Positions 53,483 to 63,039 of a stretch of DNA of 64,000 bases are shown in pieces. The position numbers and the translations under genes are program-made. The stretch is from Anaerolineae bacterium (GTDB lineage Bacteria; Chloroflexota; Anaerolineae; 4572-78; J111), in NCBI GenBank assembly GCA_023382535.1, contig JAHDWA010000056.1, forward strand, positions 1 to 64,000, given 5' to 3'. The notes below the pieces were generated by a model, which worked only from the letters and a program-made list of their open reading frames with translations, did no database searches and was not told the DNA's origin. Positions within the stretch are counted from its first letter, which is position 1. Each line of letters begins with the position of its first letter.

Positions 53483-53512
53483 TGGACATGTACGGATTGA
53501 TTATGGTATACT
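53483..53512 (+). promoter_or_regulatory. Promoter of the signalling operon
   Basis: TGGACA (53483-53488), 18-bp spacer, TG-G, TATACT (53507-53512). The segment TATGGTATACTATATAGTGTCAT closely resembles the gyrB promoter (TATGGTATAATATAGTGTCAT), hinting at a shared strong promoter type. Confidence 0.6.
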
Positions 53513-53536
53513 ATATAGTGTCATGGGGGTGAAGGA

Positions 53537-54469
53537 ATGGGTACAGGGCACGACACCGCCAATTTAGCAGAATTCTGGGTTAAGGTCAGCTCCGTTTTGC
53601 AGGAAACGGAGCATAATTTGTATGACCTGGCTCAGATGACTCTGTTAAAGTATGAACAGTCCTTGCATGAGGCAGATAACGGGCGCGATGCGGCCAAAAG
53701 TGAGCAGGTGCTCCGGCTGCAACAGATTGGGCAGCAACTGGCGCGCCTGTCGGAGCAGAGCGGCGCATTACACACCTATCTGCAAAATGGTCTCGATGCC
53801 CCCCCTGTTGATGACTCTCATTGGCCTCGCATCAGAATTTTGCAAAGCCAGGAAGAAGAACGGGCCCAATTGGCGCACGACCTGGAAAATAGCGTCGGGC
53901 AGTTGCTCGCCAATGCCGTTTTTGAACTGGCTTCCTGCCGGACCCTGCTGGCCAACGATCGAGAGGCTGTCGCCACGGGTTTGGCCGCCCTGCAGGCCGA
54001 ATTGGAGAGTGGGCTGGCCGACATTCGCCAATTTATTGTGGATTTGGAACCGGCCACTATTCTCGGTAATTTTGGCCTGGGAGCCGGTATTCGACGCTAT
54101 CTGGAACAGTTTGAAACCAGAACGGGCCTGAAAACCCAGTTGCGGGTTAACACGAACATGGGCCGCCTGCCCAGTATTATCGAAATCACTATTTTTCGAG
54201 TGATTCAAGAGGTTCTCAGTAACGCTTACCACCATGCCAATGCCACTCAGGTTGAAGTGGTCATTGAAGAAAAGGACGGCGCGCTTCATTTTAGCGTTAT
54301 TGATAATGGGGTTGGTCTGAATATGGAACGAGTCGGTAAATCCAGAAAAAATCTGGGTTTAGCCAGAATAGTGGATTATGCCGAGTTATTAAACGGCAAA
54401 TTTAGAATATTGAGCGACTCGGAACGGGGCACGCAAGTCATTTTATCGGTCCCCTATCCTGAATTATAA
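53537..54469 (+). CDS. NarL-type sensor kinase-like protein lacking the phospho-acceptor His
   Basis: 310 residues, no TM helix. A coiled coil (~60-105) leads into a HisKA_3-like helix SQEEERAQLAHDLENSVGQLL. In functional kinases this reads AxELHD; here the His position is Glu117, and a His (114) lies three residues earlier. The HATPase domain is near normal (VIQEVLSNAYHHANAT; VIDNGVGLNM; GTQVILSVPY). It may be a regulatory partner or ATP-binding sensor rather than an autokinase. First gene of a set with a regulator and a second kinase. Confidence 0.8.
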   Translation: MGTGHDTANLAEFWVKVSSVLQETEHNLYDLAQMTLLKYEQSLHEADNGRDAAKSEQVLRLQQIGQQLARLSEQSGALHTYLQNGLDAPPVDDSHWPRIRILQSQEEERAQLAHDLENSVGQLLANAVFELASCRTLLANDREAVATGLAALQAELESGLADIRQFIVDLEPATILGNFGLGAGIRRYLEQFETRTGLKTQLRVNTNMGRLPSIIEITIFRVIQEVLSNAYHHANATQVEVVIEEKDGALHFSVIDNGVGLNMERVGKSRKNLGLARIVDYAELLNGKFRILSDSERGTQVILSVPYPEL

Positions 54470-54507
54470 GCTTGTAACTTGAACCCTGCAGTCGAGGAGA
54501 CAAAACT

Positions 54508-55200
54508 ATGGCTAAAACAAGTATCATGCTGGTTGACGACCATCCTCTGTTTCGGCAAGGGTTGCGGCGTGTCCTTGAAGCCGAAGAGGACCTGGAAGTT
54601 ATTATGGAAGTGGCGGATGGCGAGGAAGGCCTGCGCTTGGCCAAACAGCTTCTGCCCAATGTGGTCATTATGGATATTAATTTGCCCCATATGAATGGTT
54701 TGCAGGCGACGCGTGAGCTGAAGCAGGCGGCGCCCGAAGTGGCGGTCATCATGCTCACCGCTTACCATGATGACGAGCAAATCTTTCATGCCGTGCGGGC
54801 GGGAGCCGCCGCCTACTTCCCCAAAGATATCACGCCCCGCCGCCTGGTCGAAGCGATCCGGCAGGTTAGCCGGGGCAACTATGTGGTTGACGACGAGGTG
54901 CTGAACAAGCCCGAAGTAGCGACCTGGCTGCTGCAACAATTTGATAAAGTTGCCTACGTGGATGGCATGCCCAATGAAATGTTTGCCCCCCTCTCCCCCC
55001 GTGAAATGGAAATTTTGCAGCATATCGCCCGCGGCCAGAGTAACAAAGAAGTGGCTTATGCCCTGGGCATCAGCCGCCAGACTGTTAAAAACCACATGAC
55101 CAGCATCTTACGCAAATTGGCCGTCAATGACCGGACTCAAGCGGCGCTTTACGCGGTTCGCCGGGGCTGGATTCGCTTGCACGACGACGAGGAAAAGTAG
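54508..55200 (+). CDS. NarL/LuxR family response regulator
   Basis: 230 residues. Receiver with IMLVDDHPLFRQGL and phospho-acceptor Asp56 in VVIMDINLPHMNG, conserved Thr and Lys (LTAYHD, YFPKDIT), then a LuxR HTH (LSPREMEILQHIARGQSNKEVAYALGISRQTVKNHM region). A 30-residue linker joins the domains. GAGGAG ribosome site. It is the only regulator in the set, so it is the probable partner of the kinase at 55299. Confidence 0.93.
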   Translation: MAKTSIMLVDDHPLFRQGLRRVLEAEEDLEVIMEVADGEEGLRLAKQLLPNVVIMDINLPHMNGLQATRELKQAAPEVAVIMLTAYHDDEQIFHAVRAGAAAYFPKDITPRRLVEAIRQVSRGNYVVDDEVLNKPEVATWLLQQFDKVAYVDGMPNEMFAPLSPREMEILQHIARGQSNKEVAYALGISRQTVKNHMTSILRKLAVNDRTQAALYAVRRGWIRLHDDEEK

Positions 55201-55298
55201 TCAGAAGCCAGTAGCCGGCCCACAGGGGCCTTCGGCTCCGGTCAGAAGAATTTTCTTTCCCGTCTACCGTCTACCGTTTTTTGAAGGGAATTGCACCT

Positions 55299-56411
55299 AT
55301 GACTTTACAACGTTTGCAAAATTTGGGTCGAGAAAAACCGGCAGAAGAGCTGGCGGTTGCGCCGGTAACGGCCGGTCAGGTTGTTGAGCAGACCAGCAAT
55401 GAGTATGACCAGATTCAGAAAGAGCTGAAAGAAATTGATATTTTGGTGAAGCAAAGTTCCGCCGAGGTTGAAAAGTTGGCCCAGCGCAATGCCCAACTGA
55501 CCAATAAGGTGCGGACGATGGAAAGCAACATAGATACTGTCCCGCGCCAGGATATCAAAGAAATTTACAACGCCGCTCAAGAAGCCCAGATGCGCCTTTT
55601 TATGATGCGGGGCCAGGTGGAGCAGTTACAAAGCCGCCAGGAAAACCTCAAACGTTATGCTGAGAGCCTGCGCCGGATTTTGGATGTGTCCGGCTCGCTG
55701 ATAGCCGCCGGCGGCGATATGAGTCTTCCTCGCGAAGCGGACGGCGGCGATAACGGTGAAGTGAGCGGGATTGTCAAAATCATTAATGCCCAGGAAACTG
55801 AGCGGCAGCGCCTGGCCAACCAACTCCACGACGGTCCGGCCCAATCGCTGACCAATCTCATCTTGCAGGCCGAAATTTGTGAGCGCCTGTTTGATACCGA
55901 TCCGGTCAAGGCTCGCACGGAATTAAGCGAGCTTAAGCAGGCCGTCACCAATACCTTCCAGAAAGTCCGTGAGTTTATTTTTGATCTGCGTCCTATGATG
56001 TTGGATGATCTGGGCCTTAATCCAACGCTGAAAAAGAGCATTGAGGATTTTGAGCAAAAAAGCGGAATTGCCTGCAATCTGACCATTAGTGGTCGTGACC
56101 AGCGTCTGCCGCCTCACACCGAAGTCACCATTTTCCGGGTCATTCAAAATCTGTTAAAAAACGTCCGCGATCATGCCAACGCCACCCATGTCCAAGTTAC
56201 GCTCAATATTAGCGATGACCGGGCTGTGGTCGTTGTCGAGGATGATGGCAGCGGTTTTGATGTGGCTGCTGCCCTGGCTGCTGCCCGCCAGCGTAAGACA
56301 ATTGGGTTAGGAGCGATGCAGGAACAGGTTGATATGCTGGGGGGTGAAATTGATTTCGACAGCGCGCTGGGCCGGGGGACCAAGATTCAGTTTTGGGTTC
56401 CAACTGCCTAA
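55299..56411 (+). CDS. DegS-like cytoplasmic sensor histidine kinase
   Basis: 370 residues from ATG 55299, preceded by AAGGGA; an upstream TTG (55281) is less likely. A long N-terminal coiled coil (~30-130), then the HisKA_3 helix ETERQRLANQLHDGPAQSL with His177 intact, a helix with FIFDLRPMMLDDLGL, and HATPase motifs (FRVIQNLLKNVRDHANA, VEDDGSGFDV, GLGAMQEQVDMLGG). Similar in layout to DegS. It overlaps no gene; about 100 bp after the regulator lies a repeat word (GGGGCCTTCGGCTCC). Likely phosphorylates the adjacent regulator. Confidence 0.9.
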   Translation: MTLQRLQNLGREKPAEELAVAPVTAGQVVEQTSNEYDQIQKELKEIDILVKQSSAEVEKLAQRNAQLTNKVRTMESNIDTVPRQDIKEIYNAAQEAQMRLFMMRGQVEQLQSRQENLKRYAESLRRILDVSGSLIAAGGDMSLPREADGGDNGEVSGIVKIINAQETERQRLANQLHDGPAQSLTNLILQAEICERLFDTDPVKARTELSELKQAVTNTFQKVREFIFDLRPMMLDDLGLNPTLKKSIEDFEQKSGIACNLTISGRDQRLPPHTEVTIFRVIQNLLKNVRDHANATHVQVTLNISDDRAVVVVEDDGSGFDVAAALAAARQRKTIGLGAMQEQVDMLGGEIDFDSALGRGTKIQFWVPTA

Positions 56412-56437
56412 ATCTGAACTTATCCTAACCTAAGGGG

Positions 56438-56481
56438 AGAGAGGAGTGCGAAATTTGTGGCTGCACTCCTCTCTGTCTTTT
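56438..56481 (+). terminator. Rho-independent terminator of the signalling operon
   Basis: AGAGAGGAGTGC (56438-56449), 13-base loop, GCACTCCTCTCT (56463-56474), then a T-rich stretch TGTCTTTTT. Confidence 0.88.
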
Positions 56482-56650
56482 TAGCCTCTTGGTCACATTG
56501 ACACTGTTTCAGGGCTGAACTTATAATAATCACAACCTTAAATTTTTATCACTTCATCGTGACCCCGTATCTTTTTAGTTTTAGGCGGGACTCTTATACA
56601 GACAACCCTTACCTAGTAAGACGTGTTTTATCCGTCTGAGGAGTTTGCCC
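56482..56650. other. Upstream region of the Tad-like cluster
   Basis: No gene. TTGACA (about 56497) without a clear -10 in register is the only promoter-like element noted; GAGGAG at 56638-56643 serves the GTG start at 56651. Confidence 0.3.
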
Positions 56651-59600
56651 GTGTTACGTAAGAAAGAAAAAGCCCAAGGTCTGGTAGAATTTGCCTTAAT
56701 TTTGCCTGTCCTGTTGTTATTGCTGTTAGGTATTATTGAGGCGGCCCGGGTGATTTGGGCCTATATTACCGTTCAAACAGCCGTTAGAGAAGCGGCCCGC
56801 TATGCCGTCTCCGGTAAGCCCTATGCTTTTAGTAACTTCAGTTCCTACTGCACTAGCCCTGACGGCGAGCCAAATGCGCAATCCCCCTGGGTCTGTGATC
56901 CGGTCAGCCGCACATTTGCCATCGAAAATATAGCTTCAAGGCGGATAACTAGCTCTTTAAACTATTCTACTTTCTGTAACTCCGATCTCTATGCCAATTG
57001 TGAGGGCGTGCCGAATGCCTTTGGAGTGCGGATAATTGGACAAAGAACTGACGAATTAACGCCCACCGTCGTCTTCACTGATATCGGCCATGCCGGCCAG
57101 CAGGGCTTAAACATAAAGGTCATGGCTTTTTATAACGTCCAGATGCTCGATCCTATTTTTGATACAATCATGCGTGGTAGCGTGATTCCGGTGCGGGCTG
57201 AACTCTCCATGCAAAATGAGGGGATTGATAAAGCCCTGGGAGGCGTGCCGCCACCCGCTATTAACAGTTCCACTAACATTACCAGTACCGGTAGCGGGGG
57301 AGATGGGCCGAGTGGTGAACGAATTAGAGCACAGAATTACCGGGTCCCTCAGCTTGGCAACCTGCCGGTGGAACTCATAAACCACTTTAACCTGGCCGGT
57401 CCCTACGATATTTATTTGAGCCAGGGTACGCCCGAAACCACTTTTAAGATTTGTACCGGCGTAAACACCGACCCGGCTACGAATAATGGCGATTTTAGCT
57501 GCTTTATTTCCGGCACGATTCCAACCGGGTTTTATACCCTTTACTCGACTCTCTTTGGCAATGAGAACCCGTTGGCTACCGATAATACCCAACAGGTCGA
57601 GATTTTTGTCAGCGAAATAGCCAAAATTCAGGTGGATAACGGCGCAGGCAACAATGTCCTGGTCGCTAACTCCACCGCCCAAATTACCCTGGTGGCTCAC
57701 CAGGTAACGAATCAGCCCTACACCCTGACCGTAGTCTATGGGGCAGGGCCAACGGAACAAGTGATTTTCACCGGTGTTTCGGTGGTCTCTGCTACGAATA
57801 CGGTCAAGGATTGGCTGGTGCCGGTTAGCCTGCTCAGCCCAAGCAACCCCTGTCCGGCTGGCGGGGCGACGGCCTGCCTCATTCGTTCCTATGATAAAAA
57901 CGGCGTAAATTACGCGACCGGGGAATTTTACCTGAACCAGCCGGAGATTGTCATTGCCGGCGGCCTCAGAACGTTTTCCCGGAATGAAACTATCCATATC
58001 ACCCTCCGTGGCCACGCGCCGGGTGTGCGGTATGACCTCGAAATTAGCGACAGCAGCGGTACAACGCAACGCTGGCTGGGACGAACGGATCCAACGGATC
58101 CCACCGGCCTGATGACCAACCCGGTCAATTGGACTATACCCGCCGATTGGCCTGCCGATCCTCCCCCCGGCGGTACAGGTTATACCATTACCTCGCACCC
58201 TGCCCAGGGCAACGAACCCAGAAGCGAGGTGGGCATGACCGCGGCTAACCAGGTAGCCAGCCTGGGGGTCCAAATTAATGGACCTGCCGGTCCCTACCTC
58301 ACGATTGATGGCGGCTATACCTGGCCGGCAGGTTCGCGCATCAATATCCAGGCCAATAAACACCCGCAGGCCACTGACTATTATTTCAGATTCGGCCCTT
58401 GGCGGGTCCCTATTCCTACCGGCAGCCCGGTGGATACCTTCCAAACCGACTCGAATGAGGTCTTTATAGCTTCCTATCAAATCCCCTTGACAGCCACTGT
58501 AGGCCTAACGACGACCTTTGTTGTTTCGTCGTTTAATAATGCCAATAATGTGGTGGCCACGCGCCAGGTGACAGTTCTGCCGGTGCCGGTTATCCGGGTG
58601 GTGGAAGGCAGCGTGGTTGCGCCGGAAACCGTCATCACCATCCAGCTTCTCAATCACAATCCCGACACAACCTATCGCATTGTTTACCTCGATAAGTTCC
58701 TGGGTAATATCTTGACCAATGCGAACGGCCAGGGCCAGCTCAAATACGATTTAAGGCAACTGCCTACTGGCTCGCCGCCCGGTTTGTCCACCTCTTATGG
58801 GACGGCCTTTAATCTGTTCTCTCAATCTTTGGCCAACGCAACCATTGCGACCACCCAACTGACTTTGCGCGCCGCCGATTTGCGGGTGACCAGCATTCAA
58901 ATCCCGCCTAATCCGGCGATCAATAGCACCATCCGGCTCACTTTTACCGTCCAGAATACATCGCCGGTGACGATCACTCGCTATTTTGATACCGATGCTT
59001 ATTTCAACCCGTCGCCGTTAGTGCCGGCTTACGTGCAAGGGCAGTTCAACTTCCCCGGCGACTACAAGTACTGGCTCCGCCCGCCCAGCCTGGCTCCCGG
59101 GGCTACCTTTAGCTTTACCCAACCCTATACTATTGGTTCTTACGGCCCGCACGTGTTTTACGGCTATGCCGATACCTCCAACTTCATTTTAGAGGGCGAC
59201 CCTCGTGAATTCAATAATATTTTGAGCAATACCCTGACCCTGGCCTGTACGCCCAGCTTCATTACCGATACCTTTAGCTCGGATGCAGCGTTGAATAGCT
59301 GGGCCACCCAGTTGTATGGCATCGCCGACGATGGTGGAACCGCCCCGGATACTAGAGGTTCTGGTGATAGCTACCTGCGTCTGACCAGCGACGGCACCAG
59401 TACGCTGCGCAGCAATGACAACGCCAATGTGAGCGGCCGGAAACCGGCCAGCGGTTACACCTTCTTCCGCCGCACCACGCCGATTACCACCGCCGGCGGT
59501 CTCGACGTGCGGGTGCAGGTGAAGGCCACCACCGTCAGCGTCGAGGGGGCTAAAATGGGCCTGGAACTGCGTGACCCGCCCAGCAACATTCCGACCAATG

Positions 59601-60898
59601 CGAAGGTTGAGTTTGGTTTAACCCGTAACGACTCCGGCCAATATCTGGTCGAAGTGGCCTACCGGGACAGCGCTAACCCGGAGCCAATTGTGACCTTCCA
59701 GAGCAGCAGCGCCCTGAGCCTGGGCACGCCCATCTGGCTGCGCATCCAGCGTTATGGCGGCACCAATACCTTCCTCTTCTACTTCGTCCAATCCGCCAGC
59801 GTGCCGACGAATTGGGGCGCGCCGGTCCATACCGCTACCATTGGCCTGGACAACCAGCTTGAATATGGCCTGTTTATGAATAACGGGACCAGCGGCAGCC
59901 ATGATACCGCCGATTTTGATAACTTTGCCTTTGGCAACCCGGCCTCATGCCCGGCTGCCCAGGGGCAGCTCCCCGACGCCAATATCCCGCCCGGCCTGGC
60001 TACCTGCACCGACCCGCTCAAGGAACAAGGCTTTGAGACGTCATCGCCGGCCAGTTGGTTTGGGGTGGGGAGCGGCGGTGTTTTCCTCAGTTCCAGCAGC
60101 CACACCGGCAACAATTCCCTCCTGGCCGATACCAACCGGCCGGGTCCGAACAATCCTGCTTTCTATCAGCGTTTCAAAATGCCCACCACGTTGGTTTCCG
60201 GGACCACGACGGTCAAACTGGAGTTGTTCAAGAATGTCGAGCGGGAAACGGATGGGTCCAATCCTAATGACATCTTCCGGGTGGTGCTGGCCACCAGTCC
60301 CAGCCTGGCTTCAGCCGTAACTGTACCGGCCGCGGTGGCCAGCGGCGACCAGGGCGCAAATAACTATGCCCCGGCTAACTGGCAGCAGATAACCCTGAAT
60401 CTGGCGCCGGCCAGCGGATTTAACCTGGCCGACTACGCCGGGCAGGATTTGTTCCTCTACTTTTATAACAACAGCAACCAGACCAGCGGCTGCCCGCCGA
60501 ATAACTGCCAGAATACCAGCTTTTACTTTGACGACATCAAGCTGTCGCCCTGCACCGTCCAGCCAATCCCGCCCACCATCAATACCCGCATCCAGGGTAC
60601 TTTGGTGGTGCACCCCTTGGCCGGCAGCGCGCAAAAGATTGCCGGGGTCAAGGTGTGGGCTTATGCCGAAAATGGCCAACTGTTTGAGACGGTCACGATC
60701 CAGAACGGCGAGTTTAATTTCTATAATCTCGATCCGGTCACAACCGCCGGGGTAAAATACTTTATCTATGCCGAACACTTTATTAGCTCATCCACCGACC
60801 CCGGCCAGATTGAAACTTTGACCGGCAATGCTTCGGTGGTGCTGACCAGCGCCAACAACAATACTAACCCGGTTGTTACCCGGCTTGATCTATATTAA
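56651..60898 (+). CDS. Giant TadE-type protein with a ~1200-residue ectodomain
   Basis: 1415 residues from a GTG at 56651 (GAGGAG seven bases upstream; an in-frame TTG at 56645 is less likely). Residues 1-55 are a classic TadE pseudopilin start: KKEKAQGLVEFALILPV, a TM helix and TVQTAVREAARYAVSG. The rest is secreted: repeated beta domains, a CARDB-like adhesion domain (LRVTSIQIPPNPAINST, about 750-870), LamG-like segments (ITDTFSSDAALNSW; KVEFGLTRNDSGQY) and a C-terminal carboxypeptidase-regulatory-like domain (IAGVKVWAYAENGQLFETVT). TadE proteins are usually about 150-200 residues. Probably surface-displayed. Confidence 0.83.
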   Translation: MLRKKEKAQGLVEFALILPVLLLLLLGIIEAARVIWAYITVQTAVREAARYAVSGKPYAFSNFSSYCTSPDGEPNAQSPWVCDPVSRTFAIENIASRRITSSLNYSTFCNSDLYANCEGVPNAFGVRIIGQRTDELTPTVVFTDIGHAGQQGLNIKVMAFYNVQMLDPIFDTIMRGSVIPVRAELSMQNEGIDKALGGVPPPAINSSTNITSTGSGGDGPSGERIRAQNYRVPQLGNLPVELINHFNLAGPYDIYLSQGTPETTFKICTGVNTDPATNNGDFSCFISGTIPTGFYTLYSTLFGNENPLATDNTQQVEIFVSEIAKIQVDNGAGNNVLVANSTAQITLVAHQVTNQPYTLTVVYGAGPTEQVIFTGVSVVSATNTVKDWLVPVSLLSPSNPCPAGGATACLIRSYDKNGVNYATGEFYLNQPEIVIAGGLRTFSRNETIHITLRGHAPGVRYDLEISDSSGTTQRWLGRTDPTDPTGLMTNPVNWTIPADWPADPPPGGTGYTITSHPAQGNEPRSEVGMTAANQVASLGVQINGPAGPYLTIDGGYTWPAGSRINIQANKHPQATDYYFRFGPWRVPIPTGSPVDTFQTDSNEVFIASYQIPLTATVGLTTTFVVSSFNNANNVVATRQVTVLPVPVIRVVEGSVVAPETVITIQLLNHNPDTTYRIVYLDKFLGNILTNANGQGQLKYDLRQLPTGSPPGLSTSYGTAFNLFSQSLANATIATTQLTLRAADLRVTSIQIPPNPAINSTIRLTFTVQNTSPVTITRYFDTDAYFNPSPLVPAYVQGQFNFPGDYKYWLRPPSLAPGATFSFTQPYTIGSYGPHVFYGYADTSNFILEGDPREFNNILSNTLTLACTPSFITDTFSSDAALNSWATQLYGIADDGGTAPDTRGSGDSYLRLTSDGTSTLRSNDNANVSGRKPASGYTFFRRTTPITTAGGLDVRVQVKATTVSVEGAKMGLELRDPPSNIPTNAKVEFGLTRNDSGQYLVEVAYRDSANPEPIVTFQSSSALSLGTPIWLRIQRYGGTNTFLFYFVQSASVPTNWGAPVHTATIGLDNQLEYGLFMNNGTSGSHDTADFDNFAFGNPASCPAAQGQLPDANIPPGLATCTDPLKEQGFETSSPASWFGVGSGGVFLSSSSHTGNNSLLADTNRPGPNNPAFYQRFKMPTTLVSGTTTVKLELFKNVERETDGSNPNDIFRVVLATSPSLASAVTVPAAVASGDQGANNYAPANWQQITLNLAPASGFNLADYAGQDLFLYFYNNSNQTSGCPPNNCQNTSFYFDDIKLSPCTVQPIPPTINTRIQGTLVVHPLAGSAQKIAGVKVWAYAENGQLFETVTIQNGEFNFYNLDPVTTAGVKYFIYAEHFISSSTDPGQIETLTGNASVVLTSANNNTNPVVTRLDLY

Positions 60899-60912
60899 AA
60901 GGAGCTAACTTG

Positions 60913-62244
60913 ATGAAACGCCCGACCTGGTTAAGGATTAGCCTAGCCGCTTTGCTGGCCGTGGCCGCGCTGAGCGGCCTCATGCTGCCGGTAGCCGCTT
61001 CAATCGGCGGGACAGAAGTAAATATTTCCGCCCTGGGCAGCGGTTCGCCGGATATGGAAATCAGCGGCCAGTTTATCGCCGTCACTTACTTCAGGAAAGA
61101 AAGCGACGCCCAACAGGGAGGTGTGGTCTATGTCAAATCGGCAACCCAGGCCGAAGGCTGGCTTACCTCGAGCCTGGTCGGTTTTGGCAGCAACTCGAAA
61201 CTGGCCTTTGGCAGCGGCAGCACCGTTTACGTGGTTTGGGCCAGGAGCGACGGCAAGGCCATTCAAGCGAGTAAGTGTACCTTATCGCTTACCACCCCGC
61301 CCGCCTGCACGGCCGGCGCGAATGTGCGCACCTCAACAACGGCCTCGCTTGATTTCCCTGACGTGGTGGTTGACAACAATAATTTCGTCCACGTGGCCTG
61401 GGAAAATGACGGGGTGATTGAAACGGCCCGCGCGACGGCGGCCAACAGCGTCGGCGGCTGGACAGTGGTGGCCCCCGCGGTCAGCGGCGGCGGGAACGAC
61501 CACAAGCCGGCCCTGGCCTGGTCTAACGACAAGCTGCACCTGGCTTTTCTGCGCTCAGGCACGTCAATTCAATATCGCGGGTCTGCCGAATCACCTCATA
61601 GTTGGGTGAGTGGTTCCAAAGCCTTTGTTCTCGGCGCTGATGTTATTGGCGGCGATAGTCACGATAGATTTGACAATCTCGCCCTGACCGCTTCGGGGAA
61701 CAACGTTTTTCTGGCCTGGGACGCCCACCAGGGTTTGAATGACTTTAGCCTGATCCGGGCAAATTCGGTCAACAATGGGGGTGCCTGGGGCGGGGCTGTT
61801 TATATCCCCTCCCTGAACCTGGCAAGCGGTCCCCCTATTGATTTCAAAGCCTCGCAGAATTCCGGCGTCCCGGCGCAAGAGACGGGTCTCCAGCCCAGTT
61901 TGGCCATCAGCGGCACGAACGATGCCGCCCTGGTCTGGCAGGAAATTGGCGGAGCGGGGAACTGTCCGCCCAACCGGGCCACGACCAATTTGGCCAGTTT
62001 TACGAGCGGCGCGGGGGATACCCTGACAAACAACTCAAATGCCAACTATTTGATTGACCCGGACGTGGTCGTGGCCGCCGGGCAGTTCCACTTTGTTTAT
62101 ATGCGGGATCTTAATGTCAGTGGTAGTTGCTCCGGCCAGATTATTGATTACCAGATTACCTATCGCGGCCCTTTTACCAAAACAACCAGGGACGTGGGCG
62201 AGGGTGGTGGCGTCTACCTGCCGTCTATCCGGAAAAGTAGCTGA
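60913..62244 (+). CDS. Secreted hypothetical protein (beta-propeller-like)
   Basis: 443 residues. Signal peptide at the N-terminus (LRISLAALLAVAALSGLMLPVAA) and a mature part with repeated beta units (VYVVWARSDG, FVHVAWENDGVIE, LHLAFLRSG, VFLAWDAHQG, FHFVYMRD) about 60-70 residues apart, like a sialidase or Asp-box-type propeller. No catalytic residues recognised. A short polar tail PSIRKSS. GGAGC ribosome site; 14 bp after the giant TadE gene, so co-transcribed. Confidence 0.7.
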   Translation: MKRPTWLRISLAALLAVAALSGLMLPVAASIGGTEVNISALGSGSPDMEISGQFIAVTYFRKESDAQQGGVVYVKSATQAEGWLTSSLVGFGSNSKLAFGSGSTVYVVWARSDGKAIQASKCTLSLTTPPACTAGANVRTSTTASLDFPDVVVDNNNFVHVAWENDGVIETARATAANSVGGWTVVAPAVSGGGNDHKPALAWSNDKLHLAFLRSGTSIQYRGSAESPHSWVSGSKAFVLGADVIGGDSHDRFDNLALTASGNNVFLAWDAHQGLNDFSLIRANSVNNGGAWGGAVYIPSLNLASGPPIDFKASQNSGVPAQETGLQPSLAISGTNDAALVWQEIGGAGNCPPNRATTNLASFTSGAGDTLTNNSNANYLIDPDVVVAAGQFHFVYMRDLNVSGSCSGQIIDYQITYRGPFTKTTRDVGEGGGVYLPSIRKSS

Positions 62245-62276
62245 TCTAACGTTAACCAGAATCAAAAAGGTATCCC

Positions 62277-63026
62277 TTGTCGGCTAAACAGGTATCACCC
62301 TCAAGAAATCCGCCCCGCAAACGCCCCGTTTCCCCGTCCCGCCGGGGCTGGGGCCTGGTCCAGAGACTCCATCGCCGGGACCTGATTCTGTTGAGCGGCG
62401 TCCTGTCGCTGGCCTGTGTCAGCGTTTTGGTGGTGGTGTTCCTGGTTTTGAGCTACCAATCGGCGCCTGGCACGTTGCCGGAAACGATCAGCCAGCCGGG
62501 GCCGCAGCCGACACACACGGTGACGTTTGTGCAGATAACCGGTTTGGGCCAATACGCTTCCGCCCAGGCCGCGGCGCAGCAGTGGGCTTCCGACGCGCAG
62601 TTGGTTTCGGCCAACGCCGTCTGGCCCAAAGTGCTGAGCAAGGACCAGGTGGGCGAACCTGCGGTCTGGACCTATCGCTTTTTCTCGCCGGCCAAAGCGC
62701 GCCTGTTTTTTGTCACGGTGGATCCCGCCGGACAGCTCCAGACGATTGAACATGTGGCGCCGGTCACGCTGCCCCCGGCCACGATTGCCGCCGATAGCTG
62801 GCTGGTGGACAGCCCGGCCGCCCTGGCCCTCTGGCTGGATAACGGCGGGGCCAAAATGCTGGGCGGCAATCCGGGTATGGAGTTGTTGATCCAATTGCGG
62901 AGCGTGACGAACAACCCGAACCCGGTCTGGCTGATAGCCGGTTTGAATAATCAAACCGAAGAAGTTCATACAGTGATCATTGACGCCAACCAGGGCGTGG
63001 TAACAGTGACCCAACCAGGAAGTTAG
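62277..63026 (+). CDS. Hypothetical single-pass membrane protein of the Tad-like cluster
   Basis: 249 residues. A basic, Ser/Pro-rich N-terminus (~35 residues), one TM helix (LILLSGVLSLACVSVLVVVFLVL) and an external alpha/beta domain that resembles PepSY-like folds (WTYRFFSPAKARLFFVTVD; VWLIAGLNNQTEEVHTVIID, shown as separate ends). TTG start at 62277 is the only plausible start, with a poor ribosome site. Function unknown; the position between secreted Tad-like proteins suggests a secretion or assembly role. Confidence 0.6.
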   Translation: MSAKQVSPSRNPPRKRPVSPSRRGWGLVQRLHRRDLILLSGVLSLACVSVLVVVFLVLSYQSAPGTLPETISQPGPQPTHTVTFVQITGLGQYASAQAAAQQWASDAQLVSANAVWPKVLSKDQVGEPAVWTYRFFSPAKARLFFVTVDPAGQLQTIEHVAPVTLPPATIAADSWLVDSPAALALWLDNGGAKMLGGNPGMELLIQLRSVTNNPNPVWLIAGLNNQTEEVHTVIIDANQGVVTVTQPGS

Positions 63027-63039
63027 TAATGGAGGATTT

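Noticed and set aside
57107..58480. 457-codon minus-strand frame inside the giant TadE gene
   Set aside because: Antisense shadow of a clearly secreted beta-rich protein; no ribosome site or recognisable domain.
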